Assembly (NCBI GenBank): GCA_902702965.1
Contig: CACRXP010000012.1
Span: 2,562,862 to 2,626,861, forward strand
Direction of reading: 5' to 3'
DNA length: 64,000 bases
From: Spirometra erinaceieuropaei
Lineage: Eukaryota; Platyhelminthes; Cestoda; Diphyllobothriidea; Diphyllobothriidae
Below, piece by piece: positions 34,693 through 46,040 of the stretch; position 1 is the first letter of the stretch; the number at the start of each line of letters is the position of its first letter. Position numbers and translations under genes: made by a program. The notes beneath the pieces are model-generated. The model did no database searches. It saw only the letters and a list, made by a program, of their open reading frames with translations, and was not told the origin of the DNA.

Positions 34693-35676
34693 CAGTAGGT
34701 GCTTGCTCATGAAATGTTATCTGAAATTCTGAAATACGTTTTCATTTTGAAAAGATAAGTAGGGCTTTTAAATTAACCATCTTCCGACATATTGATATAA
34801 CAATTTTATTACCTCAGGATGCCAACTTTCGAACGAACATCTTTTGAACCACATGTACAAACCACACTCTGTAAAAAGCTACTACTTAGGTGGCATGAAT
34901 TTTTCCCATCGGTTTTCGATGTCCTTAAAAATTCAATTATATTTCATAGAAAACATGCTTAAAATATTCATTGTTTTACTTATTCGGTAGAAAATTACGT
35001 CTTCTTTAAATTTATATGCGAAGGAAGGGTAGAATTCGGTTTTTAAAAGGTTTCTAATCATGAGATTTTTTAATACCATGAAATATCCGTTCATAAAACA
35101 TCGTGTCTCTGCATTTACTAGTTTTGCCTGTAAGTTTACGATATGGCTCAAATCCACTGAAAAATTTTCTGAACCCTTTATGATCTACATTTAATATTTT
35201 AGAGAAATATATGGTTTTCCGTACGCGGGAAATAAACGACTTGTAGTTCGGAAACCCTGCACAAAAGTGTAATGGCAGGTCGGGCTCAAAATTATTCAAG
35301 AATTGGAAAAGTTTTTGAAAACAGAATTATACCCTTCCTTCGAGCATAAAATTAGAAGGAGGCGTAGTTTTCTACCCAAAGAATAAGAGAACGAATTCTT
35401 TTATATATGTTTTCCATAAAATACAATTGAATTTTTAGGGACGTCGAAAATCAATGGTAAGAACCCATGCTATTTAAGTAGTCATTTTTTATAAGGTGTG
35501 ATTTTTCAAGCGGCCGGAAAGAGATTCCTTCGGAAGCCGGCATCCTGGAGTAAATGAATTATTGTATCATAATGCCGCATGATGGTTAGTTTGAAAACCC
35601 CGCCTAGGTAATCTTTTCGAAACGAAAATGCATTTCAGAATTTCGGCTAACATTTCATGAGTTAGCACATCTACTG
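34693..35676 (-). mobile_element. Foldback MITE family A, copy 6
   Basis: 984 bases from CAGTAGGTGCTTGCTCATGA to ATGAGTTAGCACATCTACTG. TA precedes it (34691-34692); the base pair after the right end is TG, so that flank has mutated. The centre is in minus orientation (gtctctgcatttactagttt, then tcggaaaccctgcacaaaag). Confidence 0.85.
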
Positions 35677-36600
35677 TGTGCGTTTTGAACCAGGCGGTGC
35701 GATGGTAGGGGGTTTCCGCTGCGCTCAACGGAACCACAGATGCCTTAAGTAACTTTGATCAACTCCTTGCAAAAGCTTGCATGCTTTGGACACGTCCTCA
35801 CAGGTTTCTTGTTAACATTACGTAGGCTTCCGATTAATGAATTATTAATTTAGGGCAGGCGCAGACTGCACTGACTTATTTTAGGTGATGTCTAGCCCCA
35901 GTCACATGTTATTTGCTGATTCGTGGTCTGTAGAGTCGTGTTTTGTTATTTTCATATTGGTAATTTCTAGATCCATTCATCTGGTTTGCAAGCAAGTCCT
36001 TAAGTCTGGTACTTTCCTGTACTAGACGCTGAATTTTCTTCCAACGATGTGAACCATTCACCCAAAGGGGTAAATTGACTCCTCGGATGATTAGTCACTT
36101 GTTTATGTGTCTTTGATCTGTTACCTACACCCAGAATCAGACGAACTGACCGGGGATGTGGCTCCGGCATTGAACCTGGGAAGTGGAGAGATTGTAATCA
36201 CGAGCTGGGCGAAATTCAAAAGAGAAAACACTGGCATCTTGTCATCAACTGACCCTAATTCATTGCTGTTGTTATTCAAAACCTTACCGAAGTCCATGCT
36301 TCAATGCACTATTTACCATGAGAAGGGGAAACCGCCAGCAAGAATATCCGACTGGCACGATTTAGATGTAATTAAGCAGATTTTGCTAGGTCAGAATGCT
36401 TTTGCGAAGAAATACCACAAAGACTCCGCGGTGCCTCGACGGGCGTGAAGACAGAGGAAAAAGCAGCGCTCCAAGGCAAACTGGGAGTTCTTTTCAGTTA
36501 GGGGCCCGAGAATCAACTCCTAGGAGGTGCCAGTCTTTAAGTTCGACACATTTCTTCTCCCGATGTAAAGCCGCCTCCAAGTCGGGACATGTCTCTTACC
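35677..36600. other. No firmly recognised gene; 113-codon plus frame
   Basis: The frame 36107-36448 (plus) encodes a mixed-composition peptide without low complexity (includes ARISDWHDLDVIKQILLGQN). I do not recognise it. It lies about 200 bases upstream of a PLE N-terminal relic on the same strand, so it could be a decayed part of that element or a stray exon. Confidence 0.3.
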
Positions 36601-36639
36601 TCTGACCCCTGCTCTCCATCAAGATAAACGCGTTCTCAT

Positions 36640-36850
36640 ATTCAGTCATTCTAGTGGCCTCCACCGGCAAATATGATCGTAACTGTGTTGTTATTAGGAG
36701 AATAATGGGAGTTACGTGCTTTAGATTCAGGTAACAGCATCGTTGTCATACCTACTGACAAGTGTTCTATAGGTGTCATCGCACCCAGGAACCTAATTTT
36801 TGGTCAAAAGAAGCTGGAATCTCATTTTTCTGAGATTTACATCACATGAC
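36640..36850 (+). pseudogene. PLE N-terminal relic (weak)
   Basis: Plus strand around 36715-36795 gives LDSGNSIVVIPTDKCSIGVI, resembling the conserved PLE segment before the RT fingers (V-V-I-P-x-D-K-G-x-x-x-V). Flanking frames are broken. It is assigned on one short motif only. Confidence 0.5.
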
Positions 36851-36879
36851 ACGGCAAAACGAAACTTGGCAGCGTGTGG

Positions 36880-37110
36880 TAGATCAGGGGATGTGGCGGT
36901 ACGCTTAAGTGCGGGGTTTCATCCTGCGCCCTCTCCCGCATCCGGCCTTCTTGACTCTGTCTTGATAACGGATTCGGATGGATGAGGAAGGGAGTGTGCG
37001 CTAAGTGCCGCGTAAGCCTGCTATTCCTTTAAACTAACTCACGAGCAAGTCACCGTTCCTGCTGAAGGGCAAACTATGGACACCGTCGGCCACTGTCGCA
37101 ACACCTCACA
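36880..37110 (+). repeat. Interspersed repeat D, copy 2
   Basis: Shares gatgtggcggtacgc, agcaagtcaccgttcctgc and a following block on Cys/Val-like codons (gacaccgtcggccactgtcg) with 12025-12250. Diverged. Confidence 0.5.
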
Positions 37111-37309
37111 CATTTACGGTAACGACAATTACTGCGAATTCCTCCAATGAATTTGAGACCTTGACATCGCTTTACCTGCAAACTACCACCTGTGTTGATC
37201 ATTTAATGTTCAGCCCAGTGCCGGTAGGGTGGATGCATCGGCATCGAAACACACCACGTGCTGTGAACTTAACAATCATTGCTGACCAAAGGGGAAAGTT
37301 CGGCTGCCG

Positions 37310-37500
37310 CTACGGCAAGCTGACCACGTTTCCGGTCGTTCGGACCCGGTTTTGCCTCCGGAACTAGGCGGATAAGAGAGGAGAGAGTGCGGGAGACGCT
37401 GTGCTAGTCTTCTACCACTACAAACTGATCCACGCGCAAATTACCGTCCTGCACACACCACGCTGTACAGCCCACGGTGGACATCATCGGTCGCGAAGGC
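37310..37500 (+). repeat. Interspersed repeat D, copy 3
   Basis: Carries aactgatccacgcgcaaattaccgtcctgc and cacggtggacatcatcggtcg, parallel to the end blocks of copies 1 and 2. The left part is poorly matched. Confidence 0.4.
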
Positions 37501-38378
37501 CGAAGTATTATGCATTTAAATCTCAGGGAGTGATCAATCTCGCCAACCTCCGGTATGGACGCAAGGAGGAAGCCCAGACTCCCGTGGGAGCTACATTTCA
37601 CGTTATGAGGACTTGTCACTGTGGGAGGACATCGTCGCCAGCGATGATCGAGCCGTAGCACTCCTCACACCGATCGCATGATATAAACTGGGAAGATGAT
37701 CGTTACTTACCCTGCGTGTATTAGATCTTCGATGACAGCATAACTTAAATCATATTTCTAAAAATGGCACATATTTCTGGATTTTTTTATTTTTACTCAG
37801 AATACGTCATCATTCGGTCGTTTTACTTGAGAAGCTATTTTTAAATGTTTGTACTTCTGGTGCCCGCAAGACACACAGTGTGATCCGCGTTCATGGCAAA
37901 GTACCGTTATGCAAATAGACTTCAGAGAATACCATCAATGTATCGTCTAGAACCCTCAAGAACAAATAAAAATCTGACCTCGTTTTCGGATATATTCCTA
38001 TTAAAAGTGTCCATGGCGAGGTTTGGTTCTTCAGCCCCACTCGATTAATGCCATATGGTTGGTTTATTAAAGCAATTTTAGTTAATGTACCCAACTTAGC
38101 CATTCGTTGGGCTAGGAAGGGAAAGAGAGCGCATGCAGAGCTCGAAGCAGGTGAAGGGAAGCGCATGTGAATTGATATCGGAAGTAACCGAGGTTGGTGT
38201 ATAAGCACACTTCCCCCTTGGCACAGTCATTCACTGGATTAAAATGGTAAGGAAGATGCAAAGACGTGGTATTTATAAAATCAGCTTATTCTCATTTACC
38301 AGAATTATTTTAGAAAGTTAACCATATGGTATCACGGTAAGATCCTAACATGCAGCCATGCATGCAAAATTAATACTT
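37500..38378. other. No recognised gene
   Basis: Minus frame of 105 codons (37891-38208) and two antisense-paired 85-codon frames show no domain. Confidence 0.4.
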
Positions 38379-38380
38379 AA

Positions 38381-38800
38381 TCCAGCGAGTGATTCGGCAC
38401 GAAACCGAAGGTGCTCAGTTTACTTTCTAATCCAACGAGTGGCTAGGTACGAACACAATGTGTTTACTTTATTTTCTGATCCAGCGAGTGGCTAGGCTAC
38501 GAAACTAGATGCGCTTACCTTATTTTCTAATTCAACGAGTGGCTAGGATGTGAATCGAATGTGTCCACCTTATTTTCTAAACCACGGAGTGGCTAGGCTA
38601 CGAAACCGAATGTGTTCAGTTAACGTTTTAATCCAGCGAGTGGCTGGGCTACGAAACCGAACGTGTAAACTTTACTTCCTAATCCAGCGAGTGGCTAGGC
38701 TACGAACCCAATGTGTTCACTTTATTTTCTAATCCAGTGGATGGCTGGGCTACGAAACCGAGTGTGCTCAATGTACTTTCTAATATAGCGCAGTGGCTAG
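38381..38800 (+). repeat. Minisatellite, about nine 50-51-bp units
   Basis: Units start (a)tccagcgagtggctaggct and continue acgaaaccgaatgtgttcac, tttattttcta. Starts fall at about 38381, 38431, 38480, 38531, 38581, 38632, 38683, 38733 and 38784. Units differ by scattered substitutions, with no higher-order pattern visible. Chance frames run through it. Confidence 0.92.
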
Positions 38801-40713
38801 ACCAGGTGCATCCGTGTCTGCGTTGTGGATGGTTTTCCTGCACGCCTTTACCTACGCCGTGTCCTTGCGCTCGCGCTTCCCATTGGTCGACTAGATCTCC
38901 TGCGCCCACTCATGCGTAGCGGTTAGTTTTCACCTCATTCAACATTTCGTCGTGCTTCACTCTACGGCTTTTCTTTTTAAATTTCCGTGGTCCAATTTTT
39001 GGCGTGTACGATGGCCTCACCCGTATACTCCGTCTCACCACCATCCCCGTATTGTAGGCAACTGGGGTAGAGCTGCTTGGCTGTACTTGGACCCTTCCCT
39101 TGTTGGCGTAGGTTTCATTTTCACTACGGCTGCCGAGTTTTCCACAATCGAGTCAACTGAATCATTCAACTACGCCAAAGGCACCTATTATTTTAAAAAA
39201 AAAACATTTTAAAACCAAGTCTCCCTTCCTACGAGTGGGAGTTTTAAATAAAACACAATTTTCTGTAGACCGCGTGAGATAGCTGATTATCTTCTATGAA
39301 GCCGTATTAAGCGTATGTAAAACCACTGAAAATAATAGACACTTTTTGTGCAGTAAATTTTTCAAAGGCGGTTTATTCAGTAAACTGAGAAGATATTCAC
39401 TTAGAGATTATTCAGAAAAATTCTGGTCGGAATTTCATGGGTTTTCGGGTTAACTGTAAGTCTTTTCTGTTATCATATTATCTGTTCATCTATGCAACCC
39501 CTTAGGCAGTGAGACCCGATCGAACCTTTAAAAAATGTTGACTATCGCGAAATTCCTGAGCGAAGACTCCGCTATGAGAACTTGTTTTGAACTTTAGGTT
39601 TCTGGGGATGACATATATACAGGAAACCTCCTTTGAAATATGATGGCATATGATCAACCAAGCCTAAGTTGCATAACAAAGAAGGACTATACACAATAGC
39701 TACTGAGTGGTGTATGTTTGAAAAACTGCGACAAGTCCCACATGGTTGCGGTTGTGGTAATGTTTGTCATTTATCAATGTCATTTATGTCATCGCCAAAT
39801 CAACTAACTGATGTCTTTAACTGGACCATTAATCAAGAGGAGCCTTCAGGCGCCACTATGATGCAATCCTTGTGTCCCAGTTTATGACGGCATAAAAGTT
39901 GATAACTTCGATGCTAACTGTCAGTTTAACACTGACTAACCCAGGGAACCCGTCAAGCTCGCTCAAATCTGTCGTCTAACTTAGGTAAGTGGTTGCATCC
40001 CAAGGCACAGCCAGAATTTCCAGTCATTCATACTTTAGTTTCAGTATGTACTTTTGGACCCAAATTATCATTTATTATTCCTCATATTTATGTGGAAAAA
40101 TTTACTTCAAACGGCACTGCATGTTTACGCAAATTTTACTGGACGACTGACAACATCCCGCCGAAGTATTTCACACGGAGTCAGCCTAACGGTGAAGTGA
40201 AAAACGTCTCAATGAATGAAAGTTGTTAGTTTGGTTATTGCGAACGCAGTCCAAAAGCACTTTCGTCAGAACAGCCCAGGTTGAATACCAGGCAAATGCA
40301 CTATCTGCCTAGCGTGCATTCATTTGGATTTCAATGCCACCGTAAATTCAATTATATTGATCATGAAGTATGTCTAACAATTTAGGTTCCTACGTCCACT
40401 GTGTGTGTAATTGAGTTACGCTTAAGCTTTGAACTTGAGACAAGCGAGTAATTGTTTTAAACGTGAATACGTGTGAGAACAGTCCATATAAATAACTATC
40501 CTCAGACTTATTTATGGTGATCAGAAACCAGGCAATGTGATTCGCCTTTATTACATTATTTGATGAGCAACGACAGACTATATTGCAGAGGCATTTTAGT
40601 TTATGCAAATAGGCTCCAGAGACAGTGTTTAATATTTTGTTGCAAAACCTCAGGAAAAAATGAGTAAAGTACGTTATTCTCTGTTTGATTTAAGGTATGA
40701 CTGAGTGTACACG
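38800..40713. other. No recognised gene
   Basis: Frames of 60-86 codons (for example plus 38952-39212, 39669-39887, 39993-40229) have no recognisable domain. AT-rich from 39200 on. No shared repeat noticed. Confidence 0.4.
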
Positions 40714-40715
40714 TA

Positions 40716-41692
40716 CAGTAGGTGTGCTAACTCATGAAATGTCAACCGAAATTTCGAAAAGCGTTCTCGTTTCGAAAAGATTAATTAGGCAGGGTTGTGA
40801 AACTAATCAACACGCAGCATAATTCTATAATGATCCAGTTACCACAGGGTGTCGGCTATCAAATGAACTTATTTCCGACTGCATGCAAGAACTATACTCC
40901 GCAAAAATGACTACTTAAGTAGCATGCAGTTTTCTCATTGATTTTCGACGCCCTTGAAAATCCAACCATATGTCATGGAAAACATGCATAAAAACATTCA
41001 TTCTTTTACTGATTCGGAAGAAAATCGCGTCTTCTTCCAATTTTATTCTCGAAAGAAGGGTATCATTCGGTTTCAAAAAAGTTTCTAATTGTCATATTTT
41101 TTAATACCGCGAAATGGCCGTTCATAAGACGTCATGTAGCCTGTAAAGCTAACAATATTGCTCAAATCCACTGCTTAATTTTATGAACCCAATATGGTCT
41201 TCTCTTAATACCATAGAGAAATGCATTGTTTTCCGTACAGGTAAAATATACGGCTTGCAGTTTTGAAACCCTGAATGCAAGTGTGACGGCAGGTCGGGTT
41301 CAAAATAATTCGGGAATTAGAAACGTTTTTTTAAAACCGAATTTTACTCTTCTTTTGAGTATAAAATCGAAAGAAGACGTGATTTTCTACCGAATAAGTA
41401 AAGGAATGAATATTTTTATGCATGTTTTCCACGATATGTAATTGAATTTTCAAGGGCATCGAAAATCAATGAGAAAATTGCAGACTTCTTAAGTAGTCAT
41501 TTTTTGCAGAGTATAGTTCTTGCATGCAGTCGGAAATAAGCTCATTCGAAAGCCGACACCCTGAGGTAATTGGATCATTATAGACTTAGGCTGCACGATG
41601 ATCAGATTTGCAACCCTACTTAATTAGTCTTTTCGAAAGGAGAACGCAGTTCGAAATTTCGGTTGACATTTCATGAGTTAGCCCACCTACTG
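40716..41692 (-). mobile_element. Foldback MITE family A, copy 7
   Basis: 977 bases, ends CAGTAGGTGTGCTAACTCAT and ATGAGTTAGCCCACCTACTG, TA on both sides. Centre in minus orientation (gttttgaaaccctgaatgca). Confidence 0.88.
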
Positions 41693-41696
41693 TATA

Positions 41697-42575
41697 CAGG
41701 TCAAAATGCCGAAATGCCTAAATGTGTTCTGGAACAAGAAAGACTGCCCGCGAGGAGTTGTCATACTGATAAGCACACGACGAAAGCCCAAGCTTAATCA
41801 GTCACAACAGGATGCCGTATTTTAAATGTGCCTCTTTCTAGCTACCTGCAAAAGCCACACCTGGTGAATGGTGACTACTTAAACAATGTATTTTTTTCGA
41901 TCGGGGCTCGAGTCCCCTACAAATTCAAATATATTTTATAAAAATGCGTCCAAAAATTTCCTTTCTTGTACTCATTTTATGGAACATTACGCCATCCCTA
42001 ACCTCATGTTAGTAGGAAGAGATTTGGCTTGAAAAAATGGTATTATGTGACTTTTAAGACCTTTGAACGGTACATTTAAATGTTTTCTAATCTGCCCGTT
42101 CGTAATGATTCTTATGAAGTATGCAGCTTTTTCTGTGTTAGCTGCAAAATTTTATGAATCCAAAATGGTTTCTTTACAAACGCATGCAAAAATTCATAAC
42201 TCTACCTAAAAAAGTAAGTATACAGCTTCGGTTTTGGAGGCACTTAACCTGAATATAATTTCATGTCCGAATTAAAAGGGTTCTTGGGTCGAGATCTTTT
42301 ATAAAGCCCTAAAGTTGCCCCTTCTTCGAATACGAAATTGTAAGACGTTGTAATTTGCTATAAAATGAGTACAAGTGAGGTCATTTTTACGCGTTTTTTT
42401 ATAAAATATGTTTGAATTTACAATGGAATAAAGTACCGATAAAAGAAAACTGAAACAACATAAGTAGTCAGCTACTACCGGACGAGGTTTTTATAGGTTC
42501 CCGGAGGGAAGCGCACTCGGTCGAAAGTGCATTTCAGAATTTTGGTTAACATTTCATGGGATCAGGAACTCACTG
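41697..42575 (+). mobile_element. Foldback MITE, diverged, directly after copy 7
   Basis: Separated from copy 7 by TATA only. Left arm cctaaatgtgttctggaaca and ggatgccgtattttaaatg. Right arm ends aacatttcatgggatcagga and actcactg. About 880 bases, more diverged than its neighbour. Confidence 0.72.
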
Positions 42576-42579
42576 CAAG

Positions 42580-43325
42580 TAATGAAATGTCATGAAATTC
42601 GCACAGCAATCCCTTCGACGCATATCCTACGAACCCTGCATTTGCGAAAGTCCTATTGCATTAATCAAAGGACTGTTAGTCAAAAAGAAGGCGCGGTTTG
42701 GTTTGTAAGTTTTTATTTACTAGCAAACACATTTTTACGATAAGTCAAGAGTTGAAAACGAATATATTGCAGGTTAATTATTAAATGACTACGAGGAAGG
42801 GAAATGTGACGAAATGAGAACATAACGACAAGGAATAACAACTGCAAATTATTGTTACTTACTTTATCGTCCTCTTGTGTGTAAGCCACTCGTAAGTTTG
42901 ACGGACATGGAAAGTAAATATTTGCCTATGTTGGACTGATCTGTACAATTATTAAACCCAAAACAATCGTTACATTCCATGAAAGAGCGCTTTCTTGACT
43001 TGTTTCAGTTGCTTTTCATCAATGCAAAGAGATTTTCGATGGTATTGTGGCCCGGTCTGTTGGCAGGAGTGAAGATTTTTTGCAGGCCGCAAGCGGAAAT
43101 CTTGACTATGGCCTAACAACTGAATCATAGTCGTAAGCTTTTTTAGAAAAATGCCGCATTCGAGCGGTAAATAGGAGGATTGTCCTGAAAAATTATGATG
43201 CCCATTCGCCGTCAGTGAATGCCATTATACCCGAAGGCATCCTCCTTGATGTCTATGAAAACCATGATATTTATGGCGTTCGTTGACAGCCGTCAGAGTA
43301 GGCGTTCAGTAGACTGGTGGCCATC
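42580..43325. other. No recognised gene
   Basis: No frame above 60 codons with a signature. It borders the 3' end of the PLE at 43330-45230. Confidence 0.45.
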
Positions 43326-43356
43326 TAAATCACCAGGTATAGACAGTTCTTGAAAA

Positions 43357-43380
43357 TTGCACCAACCCGTCGTCAGACGA
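43357..43380 (-). ncRNA. Degenerate hammerhead-like box, PLE tail
   Basis: Minus strand CTGACGA-C-GGGTTGGTGC repeats the first half of the neighbouring motif at 43447-43490, but the second half (closing strand and GAAA) is not recognisable. It seems a partial duplicate of the tail, as expected if tails occur in tandem. Confidence 0.4.
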
Positions 43381-43446
43381 CGGCATTCCGAGATAATATG
43401 ATGAAGATAGAAGGCTCGTCGGAAAAAATCGAGTTGTGCTCGTGAA

Positions 43447-43490
43447 TTGTCGAGCTGGTGACACCAACCCGTCATCAGACGTAATAAACA
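43447..43490 (-). ncRNA. Hammerhead-like motif, second PLE tail type
   Basis: Minus strand reads CGTCTGATGA-C, hairpin GGTTGGT-GTC-ACCAGCT, then CGACAATTCACG. The first box is a perfect CUGAUGA. The GAAA strand reads GACAA here, but the related copy at 45236-45262 (plus) has CTCGAAAATTCACG, so an intact GAAA exists in the family. It differs from the other motifs in having no AGCT/ACGT palindrome. Confidence 0.45.
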
Positions 43491-45221
43491 GAGGAGAAAG
43501 TATGATCAAACTAAATTGGTTGGCATGACAGGGCAGCCACTGACAGGCAAGCAAGTAATGTATGAAATGGGGGTGGACACATAATTAGGCTAGGATCTGT
43601 GGCGGGGAGAGGGAGGGGGAACTGTTGCGGTTCCCTGTGTTGGAGGGTAGGGGAGATGATGATTCAATGGGGCTACGGGCAGTGGACTTAATGTTCGTCG
43701 ATCCGGCATGCAGGCAGAGATCAGTGAGCCAGCGTAGAGGTGTTAGGGATTGCAGTTGCGGTTCGTTGTGTCTGGGGTAGGGGTGGCGAAATTGTGCGAG
43801 TATACATGGCCGAGTATGGGTTAGCGGCTGTTGTTAGGTCGTGGGCGCAAGTCAGTGAGCCGGGCATGCAGACCTTCGTAATGAGCGTGCAGATCGACAT
43901 GGCGATTGATGCTGGTCGTGTTAGTGTTAGACTTCGAGGTGTTTGCCGTGGCAACAACTTCAGTTCCTTCCCAATTGAAGCGATGATTGCATTCAAGGGC
44001 GTGCGCAAACACGAGTGACAGAGGGTCACGTCGGTGGATGGTTTGTTTATGTTCGTTTATACGCGTCCCGAGTCGTCGGCCTGTATGACCAACATAGTCG
44101 AAAGAGCAGTTAGCACACGGAATGCGGTAGATGACATTGGTTTGCTGCTCTTTGGGTATAGAGTCTTTTACCCCGGATAGCGTTGTGTGCAGGGAGGACG
44201 TCGGCTTGTGGGCAATGAAGATACCAAATCGATTTAGTTGTCGGGCGATCGCTTCGGAAATGCCCTGCATGTAGGGTAGAGAGAAAAATTTTCGTAATTC
44301 TGGTCCCTCATTAGAACCAGCGCCTTGTGGTTGTCTCCGATGCCTGAGAAAATTTTTCACAAAACCGACTGGGTATCCGTTGAGACGGAATAACCGAGAC
44401 AAGAAAGCGAGTTCTTTCTTAAGTGAACCATCGCTGCTGCAGTAACGATAGGCCAGGTGGAAAAGGGTTCCGACACAGCTCCTTTCATGAGCCGCAGGAC
44501 GGTTGCTTTCATAATTAAGAATGACGTCAGCACCGGAGTCTTTTCGGTAGACGCTCGTTGCGAGACCGCCATCGCTGAGAGTTTGGATAATAACGTCTAT
44601 AAACGGAAGAATACCTCCTGTTGCCTCTTCGCGAGTAAACTGGGTAGCGGGGAAGGCGCTATTCAGACTCAAATGCAATTGTTCAATTTCGCAGGTCTTC
44701 ATGATAACAAACGTATCGTCTACGTATCGGAGCCGCATTTCTGGTTTAAAGGTTCGCATAACTTCCTCTTCTAGTTGCTGCAGGACCAGTTCAGCTAGTA
44801 GACCTGATATCGGCGAGCCCATTGGTTTACCCCTAACCTGTTGATAAAACTTTCCATCGAATTGGTATTAGTTCTTGAGACGGCGTCTTAGCACTTCTGA
44901 AATGTATTCTATTGGAATGTTGATTGAATTGTCTTGCAGGCGTCGGGTTACGCATTCAATCGCCAGGTCATGCGGTATTGAGGAAAACAGGGCAACTACA
45001 GCAAACGATAGAATACACTCATCAGGACTTACTTTGAGGCCTTGGATCTTCTGGAGGAATGCGTGAGAGTTTTTGATGCTATATTGTGATCCATCGGTGA
45101 GGTGCTCCAGGTGCCTATATAACCACTTAGCGAGGTTGTAGGTGGGCGATCCCATCAGCGGTACTATGATCCTCAATGGCGTACCCTCTTTGTGCACTTT
45201 TGTGAGGCCATATGCATGGGC

Positions 45222-45291
45222 TATTCGGGTTTGTGTCACCAGCTCGAAAATTCACGAGTACAACTCGAACTTTTTCGACGAGTCTTCTATC

Positions 45292-45344
<53 letters not shown>

Positions 45345-45345
45345 T
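45222..45345 (+). mobile_element. Inverted PLE tail joined to the truncated 5' end, ending in (TA)n
   Basis: Plus strand cgggtttgtgtcaccagctcgaaaattcacgagtacaact then tttttcgacgagtcttctat matches the minus-strand tail of the same PLE at 43478-43405. So a tail lies head-to-head with the truncated RT. It ends in a (TA)n run at 45295-45340. The same sequence forms the palindrome arms at 63370-63464. Confidence 0.7.
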
Positions 45346-45420
45346 GATACCGACAAAGACAAGGGAGACCAGAATGGCCATTTCTGGCTTATTAGCCGTC
45401 ATCTATATCTACTGTTAGTC
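45345..45420 (-). mobile_element. SINE tail fragment (minus)
   Basis: Plus strand gataccgacaaagacaaggg, gaccagaatggccatttctg and gcttattagccgtcat is the reverse complement of the SINE tail at 45640-45712. Only the tail is present. Confidence 0.6.
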
Positions 45421-45825
45421 GCTGTGCGACTGCCTGCGAGGGTTCTAGTATGAGCCCCAAGGCACAACGGAACGAGCACGTTCCGTAACCTGATCGGTGA
45501 GCGCCCACTGTCATAATTAATATTCCCGATCACAACCGACAGGACAACGGGCCCGTGGCTCAATGGTAGAGCGTTCAACTCCATGACCAAAGATCCCGGG
45601 TTCGAATCTCAAGTGATCCACACTTGGGGTTGGGTATGACTGGCTGATGACGGCTAATAAGCCAGAAATGGCCATTCCGGTCTCCCTTGTCTTTGTCGGT
45701 ACCATCTCATCTATATCTACTACTAGTCGCTGTGCGAATGCCTGCGGGGGTTCTAGTATGAGCCTCAAGGCACAACCGAACGAGCACGTTCCGTAACCTG
45801 ATCGGTGAGCGCCCACTGTCATAAT
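45420..45825 (+). repeat. Direct duplication flanking the SINE
   Basis: The block from gtcgctgtgcgactgcctgc to gtgagcgcccactgtcataat (45418-45516) is repeated almost exactly at 45727-45825 around the SINE copy. The second copy runs into a (TA)n tract at 45823-45840. High similarity suggests a recent event. Confidence 0.8.
45548..45712 (+). mobile_element. tRNA-derived SINE (plus), fullest copy
   Basis: Head: CCGTGGCTCAATGGTAGAGC (A box TGGCTCAATGG) and GGGTTCGAATCTC (B box) spaced as in a tRNA, but with no proper anticodon or T stem, so not a working tRNA. Tail: gttgggtatgactggctgat, gacggctaataagccagaaa and ctcccttgtctttgtcgg. The copies at 19325, 45850 and elsewhere share this plan. Flanking direct repeats (gcgctcaccgatc-like and gtcgctgtgcgaatgcctgc blocks) are themselves duplicated at 45420-45530 and 45722-45825, so this lies in a local duplication. 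Confidence 0.75.
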
Positions 45826-45849
45826 ATATATATATATATAGGCAGAATG

Positions 45850-46040
45850 GCGTTACCGACAAAGACAGAGGAGACTGAAATGGGCATTTCTGACTTATTA
45901 GCCGTTTCCAGCCAGTTATACCCAACTCCGAGTTGTGTAACGCCTGGGGCTCGAACTCGTGACCTGTTAGTTAGAAGTCCTACGCCTTTAACCACTGAAC
46001 CACGGGCTTGTTTTCCCGTCGGTTTCGATCGTAAAAATAT
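45850..46040 (-). mobile_element. tRNA-derived SINE (minus)
   Basis: Minus-strand head AAGCCCGTGGTTCAGTGG(TTAAAG) and AGTTCGAGCCCCAGG (B box), then the tail seen on the plus strand as gttaccgacaaagacagagg, agactgaaatgggcatttct and ttattagccgt. Complete head and tail in about 185 bases. Confidence 0.72.

Larger units (their letters stand above)
43330..45235 (-). pseudogene. Penelope-like retroelement: RT and GIY-YIG endonuclease, best copy
   Basis: Minus frame 45239-43821. From its N-terminus: GLTKVHKEG (RT fingers), LSFAVVALFSSIP (motif A, with Ala where the catalytic Asp normally stands), one in-frame TAA at 44868-44870, then PMGSPISGLLAELVLQQLEEE (motif B region), LRYVDDTFVI (motif C, Y-x-D-D intact) and GGILPFIDV. 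After a thumb and linker comes the GIY-YIG domain: YRIPCANCSFDYVGHTGRRLG, RINEH, then FAHALECNHRFNWEGTEVVA. About 470 codons of frame are kept, but the 5' third of the element is missing. Truncated at 45225-45240, where an inverted PLE tail begins. The region 43820-43490 is 3' untranslated, followed by hammerhead-like boxes. A stop plus loss of the motif A Asp make it non-autonomous. Confidence 0.92.

Noticed and set aside
38381..38800. A CRISPR-like repeat-spacer array
   Set aside because: The repeats are contiguous 50-bp units without distinct spacers and the context is a eukaryotic genome.
45550..45622. A possible tRNA gene
   Set aside because: A and B boxes are present but no anticodon stem or acceptor pairing, and a SINE tail follows.
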